Shown here: positions 45,152 through 53,046 of the stretch, one piece after another | Layout: each line of letters begins with the position of its first letter | How positions within the stretch are numbered: the stretch's first letter is position 1 | Source of the DNA: Chitinophaga rhizophila | GTDB taxonomy: Bacteria > Bacteroidota > Bacteroidia > Chitinophagales > Chitinophagaceae | NCBI RefSeq assembly: GCF_019492185.1 | Contig: NZ_JAICCF010000002.1 | Location: forward strand, 496,001 to 560,000 | Direction: 5' to 3' | DNA length: 64,000 nt | The notes under the pieces: generated by a model | Databases searched by the model: none | The model's input: only the letters and a program-made list of their open reading frames with translations | What the model was told of the DNA's origin: nothing | Program-made: the position numbers and the translations under genes

Positions 45152-45177
45152 CTTGGCACTTCGATAATTGTGCCAAG
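45152..45177. promoter_or_regulatory. Inverted repeat upstream of groES, candidate operator
   Basis: Perfect 8-bp arms CTTGGCAC (45152-45159) and GTGCCAAG (45170-45177) with a 10-bp spacer, 45 bp upstream of the groES ATG. The half-site GTGCCAA recurs at 45274-45280. It resembles CIRCE (TTAGCACTC-N9-GAGTGCTAA) only in part, with shorter arms and different flanks. Confidence 0.55.
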
Positions 45178-45327
45178 GCGTTTTTCTGGTCAAATTTTCA
45201 GTCATTGAAGGTAGTCATATTACCGGCACTGACAAAAATGCCATTTTTTCAGAAAAAACCTGACAAAATCAATGTGCCAACACCGGATTCACTGCCTCGC
45301 TGACGGGTACCCCCTGCCGGCTATTAC

Positions 45328-45416
45328 TTCTTCGTCGCGTCTTCGTCCGGTCTTCGTCCCTTGTTCGTCGCTTGGAGGTCGCTACAAGCTCCCTTGTTCT
45401 ACCCTTGTTCGTCCGG
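45328..45416 (+). repeat. Block of imperfect (C/T)TTCGTC direct repeats
   Basis: The element (C/G)TTCGTC occurs at least five times in 90 bp (CTTCGTCGCGT, CTTCGTCCGGT, CTTCGTCCCTT, GTTCGTCGCTT, GTTCGTCCGG), with CTTGTTC between some. Spacing is about 10-11 bp at the left end, one helical turn. No coding frame fits. Confidence 0.75.
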
Positions 45417-45703
45417 ATATATTTCCTCCGGTTACCAGTTAATAGCCCTCGTCTGCCTATCCGCCATATTACTTTCCCCTCTTTTATACATTCCCTTCAG
45501 GGCAGGCTGTCAGTACCTGTATACTGGTACGAGTATAACAGGGACCGGAAGCTTTAGATATTTGTCCAAAACATTATTAATAACTGATTATCAGCATAAT
45601 AACCCCTTATCTACCCTGCTCTGCCGGCCTAATTCTTAATTGCCATCGCCTAATTGACCATTTTTACATAGCTTTGCGCCCTCATACAGTTCTTGATTAT
45701 AAG

Positions 45704-46633
45704 ATGATTAGCAGAAGAAATATCCGGGTGAAGGTCATGCAGACCCTTTATGCACTGGAAACGATGGAACCGGGTGCCATTAAGCCGGGCACGGCTACCA
45801 GTTTACTGAACGAGAAGCTGGACCAGACGAGTCAGATCTTTACATACGTATTACACTGCCTGACACAGGTAGCCCAGTATGCAGAAATCGACGCGCAGAC
45901 CCGTGCATCGAAACACCTTCCCTCCGCAGCAGACCTGCAGGTGAACACCAAAATTGCAGGCAACGAATTCATTTTCCAGATAATCAATGACAAAGGTTTT
46001 CAGGTAAACCTGGAACAATGGAAACTCAGGCATCTTCCTGAACAGGACCTGATGCGTAAACTGTACAATACGCTTGTAGCCACTGACATTTACCAGCAAT
46101 ATATCCAGGAACCTTCCCGCACCAGAGCCGGAGAGAAAGAGATCATGGAATATGTCTATAAAGAGATCCTGACTAAAAACGAGCTGTTCCTCCAACATAT
46201 GGAAGATTCCTTCCTGCACTGGGGCGACGATGCTGAAATGATGGACCTCCTGGTAGCTAACTATATGCACAAGCCGCACCTGTTCAACTTCCTCCAGCTG
46301 ATCAGCAAAGAGAAACTGGAATACGCACGCGAACTGCTGCTGACAGTACTTGATAAAAAAGAGTATTGCCTGGAACTGATCAAGCCAAAATTACAGAACT
46401 GGGATCCTGAACGTATTGCCGCAGTGGATATGTTACTGATGGAAATGGGTGTGTGTGAATTTCTGTATTTCCCAACCATCCCTACCAAGGTGACTATCAA
46501 TGAATACATTGATCTGGCAAAAGCTTATAGTACGCCACAGAGTGGTCAGTTTGTGAACGGTATCCTGGATAATATCCTGAAAGACCTGGATCAGGCGAAT
46601 ATGATAAAGAAGGTAGACCGTACAAAAAAATAG
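45704..46633 (+). CDS. nusB: Transcription antitermination factor NusB (long form)
   Basis: 309-aa protein; the C-terminal 130 residues (VAANYMHKPHLFNFLQ... to EYIDLAKAYSTPQSGQFVNGILDNI) are the NusB RNA-binding domain that works with NusE/S10 in rRNA antitermination. The first 170 residues are a Bacteroidota-typical extension starting MISRRNIRVKVMQTLYALE. ATG at 45704 was chosen over TTG at 45674. TAGCTTTG at 45669-45676 is the likely -7 box. It begins the nusB-DUF1573-yajC run conserved in the phylum. Confidence 0.94.
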   Translation: MISRRNIRVKVMQTLYALETMEPGAIKPGTATSLLNEKLDQTSQIFTYVLHCLTQVAQYAEIDAQTRASKHLPSAADLQVNTKIAGNEFIFQIINDKGFQVNLEQWKLRHLPEQDLMRKLYNTLVATDIYQQYIQEPSRTRAGEKEIMEYVYKEILTKNELFLQHMEDSFLHWGDDAEMMDLLVANYMHKPHLFNFLQLISKEKLEYARELLLTVLDKKEYCLELIKPKLQNWDPERIAAVDMLLMEMGVCEFLYFPTIPTKVTINEYIDLAKAYSTPQSGQFVNGILDNILKDLDQANMIKKVDRTKK

Positions 46634-46661
46634 CTATTTTTGGGTCGAACCCGATACTATT

Positions 46662-47111
46662 ATGAAAAAGATATTCTTTTATATGCTTGCAGGCAGCCTA
46701 CTGACCGCCGCATGCAACAGTTCAGACGCCGGCAAACAGGCAGGACAGGAGACTTCTGCTACAGCCGCGGCAGATAGTACAAAAGGTACGCCTGTAATGA
46801 CCTTCGATGAGATGGCGCACAACTTTGGCAATATCACTGAAGGCGAAAGAGTGGAATATTCTTTCAAATTCACGAATACCGGAAACGGTGACCTACTGAT
46901 AACAGATGCAACTTCCAGCTGCGGTTGCACTGTACCTGAATGGCCTAAAGAACCAATCAAACCGGGTAAGACCAGCTATATGAAAGTAGTATTCAACAGT
47001 GCAGGGAAGGAAGGATATACAGAAAAGGAAATCATTATCCGGGCTAATACAAAGCCTGAAACAGTACAGGGACCAAAAATCCAGTGTACGATAATGAAGC
47101 AGAAGACATAA
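46662..47111 (+). CDS. DUF1573-family lipoprotein
   Basis: 149-aa lipoprotein, lipobox LLTAAC with Cys18. After an Ala/Thr-rich linker comes one DUF1573 Ig-like domain: FDEMAHNFGNITEGERVEYSF, NTGNGDLLITDATSSCGCTV, WPKEPIKPGKTSYMKVVF. The SCGCTVPEWP motif is the family signature. Function unknown; the gene is conserved between nusB and yajC. It starts 28 bp after nusB; TATTTTTG at 46635-46642 lies 20 bp upstream. Confidence 0.92.
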   Translation: MKKIFFYMLAGSLLTAACNSSDAGKQAGQETSATAAADSTKGTPVMTFDEMAHNFGNITEGERVEYSFKFTNTGNGDLLITDATSSCGCTVPEWPKEPIKPGKTSYMKVVFNSAGKEGYTEKEIIIRANTKPETVQGPKIQCTIMKQKT

Positions 47112-47143
47112 CAACTTAAAACAACAAAATACAACTTAATACG

Positions 47144-47497
47144 ATGTACACTAACATGCTGAACGTTCTACTGATGGGTGGTGGTGCAGCTGGTGCTCAA
47201 GGTGGCGCTGGCTTCCAATTCATATTTATCGGGGGTATGATCCTGGTAATGTGGTTATTCATGATCCGCCCTCAGACCAAGAAAGCAAAAATGCAGAAAG
47301 ACTTTATCAGCAATCTGCGTGAAGGCGATAAAATCGTAACTATTGCAGGTATCCACGGCAAAGTGAAAAAGATCAACGATAATAATACATTGCAGATCGA
47401 AGTTAGCCCTGGTACATACTTTACTGTTGAGCGTTCCGCTATCAGCATGGAGTATACTACAGCACAACAGAAAGCTACTGAAACTGCAGCTAAATAA
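47144..47497 (+). CDS. yajC: Preprotein translocase subunit YajC
   Basis: 117-aa accessory subunit of the Sec translocase, partner of SecDF. A Gly/Ala-rich N-terminus, one membrane helix at about 24-42 (FQFIFIGGMILVMWLFMIRPQ) followed by the basic RPQTKKAKMQKDF, then the cytoplasmic domain LREGDKIVTIAGIHGKVKKI. A second ATG four codons in is possible. secDF is in this window too (53-56 kb) but in a separate unit. Confidence 0.95.
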   Translation: MYTNMLNVLLMGGGAAGAQGGAGFQFIFIGGMILVMWLFMIRPQTKKAKMQKDFISNLREGDKIVTIAGIHGKVKKINDNNTLQIEVSPGTYFTVERSAISMEYTTAQQKATETAAK

Positions 47498-47518
47498 TTG
47501 CTGTCTTAAGATAGTAAG

Positions 47519-47556
47519 TCCCAAATTCCCTCGTGGAGTTTGGGATTTTTTTTGGA
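47519..47556 (+). terminator. Terminator after yajC
   Basis: Stem TCCCAAATTCC / GGAGTTTGGGA (one mismatch), TCGT-containing loop, then eight T; 22 bp past the stop. Confidence 0.88.
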
Positions 47557-47566
47557 ATTTGCCGGT

Positions 47567-48163
47567 ATGTTGAAAATAGGTATCACAGGCGGTATAGGCT
47601 CAGGTAAAAGTACAGTCGCAAAGATATTTGCACTGCTCGGCGTTCCGGTGTATTATGCAGATGATGCTGCGAAGACTATCATGCAGACCGACGCTCTGCT
47701 GATAGAACAGGTGAAGGAACACTTCGGTGAGCAGATGTATGACGCACACAATGTATTGGACAGAGCCGCTCTTGGCAAGATTGTCTTTAATGATAAAGAT
47801 AAACTCGAGCTGCTGAACTCACTCGTTCACCCCGCTACCATCCGCCATAGTGATGAGTGGGCCGACCGCCAGACGGCTCCTTACGTACTGAAAGAAGCAG
47901 CCCTGTTGTTTGAATCAGGCTCTTTTCAATTCCTGGATAAATGTATTGGTGTATCCGCTCCTCAGCCCCTGCGTATTCACCGTGTCATGAAGCGCGATAA
48001 CATCGGCCGCGCAGATGTACTGGCCAGAATGTACAAACAGATTGATGATAATATCAAAATGAAACTGTGCGACTATGTGATCCGTAACGATGAACAGGAA
48101 ATGGTCATCCCCCAGGTACTCGCACTGCACGAAAAACTGCTGGCACTGGCAGCTTCCAGATAG
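47567..48163 (+). CDS. coaE: Dephospho-CoA kinase
   Basis: 198-aa enzyme for the last step of CoA synthesis. Start ATG at 47567 directly gives MLKIGITGGIGSGKST, with the P-loop at residues 8-16; a TTG start upstream was rejected because it would lie inside the terminator. The DDAAK motif (VYYADDAAKTIM) and HPATIRH, ESG segments complete the family. It starts 11 bp after the T run of the yajC terminator, so some coaE transcription may be read-through. Confidence 0.97.
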   Translation: MLKIGITGGIGSGKSTVAKIFALLGVPVYYADDAAKTIMQTDALLIEQVKEHFGEQMYDAHNVLDRAALGKIVFNDKDKLELLNSLVHPATIRHSDEWADRQTAPYVLKEAALLFESGSFQFLDKCIGVSAPQPLRIHRVMKRDNIGRADVLARMYKQIDDNIKMKLCDYVIRNDEQEMVIPQVLALHEKLLALAASR

Positions 48164-48204
48164 TACAGTACCGGCCTCCCGATCACTATAACCATTTAGA
48201 TTGC

Positions 48205-51084
48205 ATGGGTAAAACCATTACACAAAACAGTAACAATAAAAATAAAGTCATACCTGTGCTGCTGCTTGAATTGCAGTCTAATCACCCAGATCCGGTAAAG
48301 ATCAGTGCAGGCATGCTGAAAGAAGACGCAACAGGACGAACCTGTCAGCGTGTACCACTCAACGACAAAAAATCACTCACTATATTCAATACGCTGCCGG
48401 CAGGCGTGCAGCACCTGCTACAACCTTGTACCCAGGAAGCAATGCTATACAAGGAATTACAGCTGAAAGAGAAGTTCCGCGATAACCCTGTCAAAGGACT
48501 TACACAACAGCAGTACATCCATGAAGGCATGCAGCAATACCTGTATCATACATTGCAGCAACTACGGCCACTGACGCCTGTGTTACCATGGTACACCATG
48601 ATCACAGATGACAGCATGCTGCTGCGGCATACGCGTCCGGCAACAGTCAACAATTTCCCACCTATCCTTTCTTTTGAGCTGAAACGTAGCACAACAGGCG
48701 CTTTACGGATGATCGCAATTGTGACCATCAATGGCGTCGTGCAACCGCTGACAGATTTTGAACACTATGGTTTTCTGTTGCGTAAAGAAGGAGAACTTTT
48801 CATCCTCCCTCCCACTGCCGCCCTTGCCCTGGAACAGTTTCCTGGCGGTATCATGGAAGTACCTGCTGCGGAAGAAGAAGCGTTTCTCCGCGATGTATTG
48901 CCTGTCCTCAGTGAACAATATACCGTCAACAAAAGCATCCTGCTGCAAAAAGAGGTGATTGATACAGCGCCGGCATGTAATATCTGGCTGAGCGAACTGA
49001 ATAAAGCGTTTCTGGTACTGACGCCTCAATGGCAGTATGGCGACTTTACTATCGAAGACAGCAGCGAACCGGTTGTGCTGAAAACGGTGGGAGATATACA
49101 ATATGAGATCAGGCGGGACATTGGGGCAGAGAAGGACATGATTGCTTTCATCCGTGGCTTGCATGCCCGCTTTGCACAACAACGTAACGGCTATTTCTAC
49201 CTGCCTTTTGCTGATGCAGAGAAAAGCCAGTGGCTGGTGAAATGTTACCGCAAACTTACTGATAAAAACATTGGCGTATATGGCATGGATCAACTCCGCC
49301 ATTTCCGCTATAATACACATGTGCCGGTGATGGAAGTACGCTGGCACAGCGATGACAAAGATTCTTTCGACCTTCAGATACATGTGCAATACGGCGATAT
49401 TCCTGTTCCGCTGACTGACATACAGAAAGCATTGCAGCACCGGCAGCCACACCTGCTATTAAAAGACGGTACCATCGGTGTGATACCAGATGAATGGTTG
49501 CAAAGACATGACCTGTTATGGAAACTGGGGCAGGTAAACAAGGACCGTCTGAGACTATCGCGCCTGCATTTCACGGTTGCCCAGGAAGTGCTGGAGAAGC
49601 AGGAAATGCCGGTGCAGGAAATGACGATGGATAAACTACGGCATCTGCAGGCACATGCCGGCGGACAGTTCCCTGTGCCTGCCACCATCAATGCTACCTT
49701 AAGAAATTATCAGCAGGCAGGCTTTGAGTGGATGTGCCTGTTGGATGCCATGCGCTGGGGTGGATGCCTGGCAGATGATATGGGTCTTGGTAAAACACTG
49801 CAGACCATCACATTCCTGCAACACCTTTGCGAGCGATATCCGGGAGAAACACATCTGGTGGTATGTCCTACCTCCCTCATTTACAACTGGGAAGCTGAAT
49901 TGCAGAAATTTGCCCCCGGTCTGCGGTACATAGTGTACCATGGCAGTAACAGACAATATGACGCAGCTGCATGGAAACAATATCAGCTGGTTATCACCAG
50001 TTATGGAACTGTACGTAGTGATACAGCGATTTTTAATCATCATGTGTTCGGCTATGTGGTACTGGATGAAAGCCAGGTTATCAAGAATCCATCTTCACAG
50101 ACTACCAAAGCGCTGCAGGTGTTGCAATGCAGGAACAGACTGATATTGAGTGGTACGCCCATTCAGAATAATACGATGGATCTGTATGCGCAGATGAACT
50201 TTGCCAATCCGGGATTGTTGGGTAGTCAGGCATTTTTCAAGTCGGAATTTGCCATGCCGATAGATAAATATGCAGATGCTGAAAAGGCGAGTCGTTTAAG
50301 GAGATTGATATATCCTTTTCTACTCCGGCGCACAAAAGAACAAATTGCACAGGATTTGCCAGATAAAACCGAGATTATCATGTGGTGCGAGATGGGAGAA
50401 GAACAGCGGAAAGCATACGACCGGACCCGCGATCTTTACAAAGAGAAGGTATTACAGCGTATCAATGAGCAAGGCATTGCCGCCAGTACCATCTACGTAC
50501 TGGAAGGTCTGACCAGATTAAGGCAGATCTGTAATGCGCCGCAGCTGGTGGAGCAGGAAGCACATGTAAACAGTTCTGTGAAGCTGGATGAGCTGATGCG
50601 CGAGATCAGTGAGAATACCGGTACACATAAGGTGCTGGTGTTTTCTCAGTTCACAGGTATGTTGCAGCTGATTGCCAGATCTATGGAAACAGAAGGCCTA
50701 CCCTTCCTTTACCTGGATGGAGGCACTAAGGCCGAAACCCGCCAGGAGCTGGTGAAACAGTTTCAGGAAGACGAAAAAGTGAGGGTATTTCTGATCAGTC
50801 TTAAAGCGGGCGGTGTAGGACTGACGCTGACAGCAGCGGACTATGTCTACCTGGTAGATCCATGGTGGAACCCGGCAGCAGAGCAGCAGGCCATTGACCG
50901 TACGCATCGTATCGGGCAACAGAACAAGGTTTTTGCGTATAAGATGATCTGTAAAGACACGGTGGAGGAGAAAATCCTTGCTTTACAGGAAAGGAAGAAG
51001 ATGATTGCAGATGATCTTATCAGCGAGGATACGGGCTTTGTAAAGAAGCTGACAGCAGATGATGTCGCGTTTTTATTCAGTTAA
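48205..51084 (+). CDS. SNF2-family DEAD-like helicase/ATPase
   Basis: 959-aa SNF2/RapA-type translocase that moves on double-stranded DNA. The N-terminal 470 residues are a Bacteroidota-specific region without recognised motifs; no SWIM zinc finger is seen. The ATPase core has the P-loop DDMGLGKT (Lys about 530), the Walker B variant LDESQVIKNPSSQ (about 619), SGTPIQNN, and helicase C motifs KVLVFSQFTGM and DPWWNPAAEQQAIDRTHRIGQ. Starts 41 bp after coaE. Likely role in transcription or repair; no partner gene here. Confidence 0.93.
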   Translation: MGKTITQNSNNKNKVIPVLLLELQSNHPDPVKISAGMLKEDATGRTCQRVPLNDKKSLTIFNTLPAGVQHLLQPCTQEAMLYKELQLKEKFRDNPVKGLTQQQYIHEGMQQYLYHTLQQLRPLTPVLPWYTMITDDSMLLRHTRPATVNNFPPILSFELKRSTTGALRMIAIVTINGVVQPLTDFEHYGFLLRKEGELFILPPTAALALEQFPGGIMEVPAAEEEAFLRDVLPVLSEQYTVNKSILLQKEVIDTAPACNIWLSELNKAFLVLTPQWQYGDFTIEDSSEPVVLKTVGDIQYEIRRDIGAEKDMIAFIRGLHARFAQQRNGYFYLPFADAEKSQWLVKCYRKLTDKNIGVYGMDQLRHFRYNTHVPVMEVRWHSDDKDSFDLQIHVQYGDIPVPLTDIQKALQHRQPHLLLKDGTIGVIPDEWLQRHDLLWKLGQVNKDRLRLSRLHFTVAQEVLEKQEMPVQEMTMDKLRHLQAHAGGQFPVPATINATLRNYQQAGFEWMCLLDAMRWGGCLADDMGLGKTLQTITFLQHLCERYPGETHLVVCPTSLIYNWEAELQKFAPGLRYIVYHGSNRQYDAAAWKQYQLVITSYGTVRSDTAIFNHHVFGYVVLDESQVIKNPSSQTTKALQVLQCRNRLILSGTPIQNNTMDLYAQMNFANPGLLGSQAFFKSEFAMPIDKYADAEKASRLRRLIYPFLLRRTKEQIAQDLPDKTEIIMWCEMGEEQRKAYDRTRDLYKEKVLQRINEQGIAASTIYVLEGLTRLRQICNAPQLVEQEAHVNSSVKLDELMREISENTGTHKVLVFSQFTGMLQLIARSMETEGLPFLYLDGGTKAETRQELVKQFQEDEKVRVFLISLKAGGVGLTLTAADYVYLVDPWWNPAAEQQAIDRTHRIGQQNKVFAYKMICKDTVEEKILALQERKKMIADDLISEDTGFVKKLTADDVAFLFS

Positions 51085-51231
51085 CAGTGAACAGATAGCC
51101 TGGTGAAAGCAGCGACATCAGGCCTATCATATACATATCATTTCGGGGATCGGGGCATTTGTTGTACTATATCCGGAACTGTTCCGGCCGTTAGGTTTGC
51201 CCTTATAGAGTAAATTTTGAATATTTGCGTC

Positions 51232-52341
51232 ATGTTAAAGATCTACAAACTACCTGTTATTGCATTATTGGTAAGTCTGATGGCATTTCCCTCAGCCACA
51301 GTTTTCGCCCAGACCCAGCGGATGCCGGAAGGATTTGACATCCACAAAGGAGTTAATATCAGCCATTGGCTTTCACAATCCGGCGGCCGGAAAGGTATTG
51401 CTCAGGCAGATTACATTACTGAAAAAGACATAGCCCTGTTGGCAGAAAAGGGGTTTGATCATATCCGCATCCCGGTAGAGGAAGCTGAGTTGTGGGATTA
51501 CAAAGACGAGAAGTATAAAGAAGCTTTCAATCTGTTGCACCGGGCAATTGTATGGTGTAAACAGTACCATATGCGGGCGATAGTAGATATGCACATTCTC
51601 CGGAGCCATCATTTTGATGGAAAGAACAACAGGCTATGGGGAGAGTCAGCGTCCCAGGAACGTTTCCTGCAATGCTGGCGTGAGCTGAGTGCAGAACTAA
51701 AGAAATATCCTACTAACCTGGTAGCTTACGAGCTATTGAATGAACCGGTTGCAGACAGCGCAGCGCAATGGAATGAGCTGCTTGGAAAAGGTGTTGCCCT
51801 GATCAGGGAACTGGAGCCGAGGCGGGTGATTGTTGTGGGCAGCAACCGTTATCAATCTGTTGCTAGTTTTCCGTTACTGAAAGTACCAACGGATGACAAG
51901 CGACTGATCCTGAGCTTTCACTATTATAGTCCTTTCTTTTTTACCCATTACAAAGCTGGCTGGACGCCGCATAAAGATTTCGGCGGAGCAGTACAATACC
52001 CTGGGCCTACCATTACCAAGAAGGAATTGGCCAAGGAACCCGCTACTATACGGAATCTGTTGGCTGGCAGTACAGATGAATACAATGAAGACGTTATCCG
52101 TCAACAGGTAATGACAGCAGTTAAGGTAGCGCAAAAGATGAAGTTACCACTCTACTGCGGAGAGTGGGGCTGTCTGAACACTGTACCAAGAAAGGATAGG
52201 CTGCGCTGGTACAGAGATGTAAGGAAAGTGCTGGAAGACAATAATATTGCCTGGTCTGTATGGGATTATAAGGGCAGTTTTGGGATAGTGGATGATAAGG
52301 GAGACATGGACGACAAACTGGTAAAAACGCTAGTGAGATAG
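51232..52341 (+). CDS. Secreted glycoside hydrolase family 5 enzyme
   Basis: 369-aa exported (beta/alpha)8 glycosidase of the cellulase (GH5) family. Signal peptide MLKIYKLPVIALLVSLMAFPSATVFAQ starts at ATG 51232; the TTG at 51217 was rejected. Catalytic acid/base Glu171 lies in YELLNEPVA and nucleophile Glu311 in YCGEWGCLN; the strand ends HIRIPVEEAELW, IVDMHI and LSFHYYSPF fit. No carbohydrate-binding module or T9SS tail. Substrate (beta-glucan, mannan or other) cannot be told. AATATTTG at 51220-51227 ends 4 bp before the ATG, with TTTG 20 bp upstream. Confidence 0.92.
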   Translation: MLKIYKLPVIALLVSLMAFPSATVFAQTQRMPEGFDIHKGVNISHWLSQSGGRKGIAQADYITEKDIALLAEKGFDHIRIPVEEAELWDYKDEKYKEAFNLLHRAIVWCKQYHMRAIVDMHILRSHHFDGKNNRLWGESASQERFLQCWRELSAELKKYPTNLVAYELLNEPVADSAAQWNELLGKGVALIRELEPRRVIVVGSNRYQSVASFPLLKVPTDDKRLILSFHYYSPFFFTHYKAGWTPHKDFGGAVQYPGPTITKKELAKEPATIRNLLAGSTDEYNEDVIRQQVMTAVKVAQKMKLPLYCGEWGCLNTVPRKDRLRWYRDVRKVLEDNNIAWSVWDYKGSFGIVDDKGDMDDKLVKTLVR

Positions 52342-52549
52342 ATGCCTTGGGAAGATATCACCAACAATACATGTTTCTGAAGGTAGGAGATTACATCATC
52401 GGGAATGGGCGTTTAGGAGACTGACGATATTTGCAGTCGGTGCAGCGAAAAGGAAGGTCCGCTCAAAGGGTCAGGAGATCAGTGCAGATGTTGTGATTGC
52501 AGCAGGCGACGCAGAAACGGAAAGGAAAGCTTAAACCAGGGATATTGTA

Positions 52550-52579
52550 AAGGGTGCTTCGGTGGAAGCGCCCTTTTTT
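52550..52579 (+). terminator. Terminator downstream of the GH5 gene
   Basis: 11-bp stem AAGGGTGCTTC / GAAGCGCCCTT (one G-T pair), GGTG loop, seven T. It lies 209 bp past the GH5 stop, so the message would have a long 3' tail. Confidence 0.9.
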
Positions 52580-52985
52580 TGTGTCGTTTCTTATGGACGG
52601 CCCGGCAAGATGGAGTGATGGAGGAAGGCATTCCGGGAAGGGAAGCAGCGCAGCCAGGGATAGCATATCTGCTTTGTCTGCCGATTCCGGAGATGCGCAG
52701 TACATATACAGCTGACTCCATTTATAGTTTGGCTTATTTGCCGGCATATCGGCAGGAGATAGAAAGCAGGCAGCAGATCTGTGTTGCACCAGGCAGAAAC
52801 AGGTCTATATAGAAATGTAGAACCGCCTGAGCAAATAGAGGCAGATATGGGAGATATCATTAGCTGATACTGGTCAGGCGATATACACCATAGATATGAA
52901 GGCGCCAAGTTCCTGTGCGGCAGCGGATGTTTGGCGGGATGGGGAATGTTAAATGTGGAGCGGGTTTTATAGTAGGCAGAGGATA

Positions 52986-53017
52986 AAATGAAAAAGCCCT
53001 TCGTTATCCGAAGGGCT
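52986..53017 (-). terminator. Terminator of secDF
   Basis: 9-bp perfect stem AGCCCTTCG / CGAAGGGCT with a 5-nt loop; on the minus strand it runs into TTTTTCATTTTA. Confidence 0.9.
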
Positions 53018-53046
53018 CTTCAATATCAAACATTTTAGTTAAACGC

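Larger units (their letters stand above)
45108..45703. other. Divergent region between groES and nusB
   Basis: 596 bp. Next to groES: the inverted repeat at 45152-45177 and extra half-site at 45274-45280. Middle: a block of imperfect TTCGTC direct repeats (45328-45416). Next to nusB: TAGCTTTG -7 box at 45669-45676. No open frame of interest. Confidence 0.65.
52342..53046. other. Non-coding gap between GH5 and secDF
   Basis: 705 bp. It holds the GH5-side terminator (52550-52579) and the secDF terminator (52986-53017). Open frames in both directions between them overlap each other and have no recognisable features; I call no gene. Confidence 0.6.

Noticed and set aside
45152..45177. Classical CIRCE heat-shock operator
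   Set aside because: Arms are 8 bp not 9 and the TTAGCACTC/GAGTGCTAA sequence is not matched; kept only as an unnamed inverted repeat.
45262..45280. Sigma-54 promoter upstream of groES (TTGGCAC on the minus strand)
   Set aside because: The -24 part fits, but the -12 TTGC does not follow at the right distance (TTTT instead).
45328..45416. CRISPR-like array from the repeated TTCGTC element
   Set aside because: Repeat unit is too short, spacers are a few bases, and no cas gene is present.
52463..52908. Open frames on both strands between the GH5 and secDF terminators
   Set aside because: They overlap each other, lack starts with upstream signals and show no motifs.
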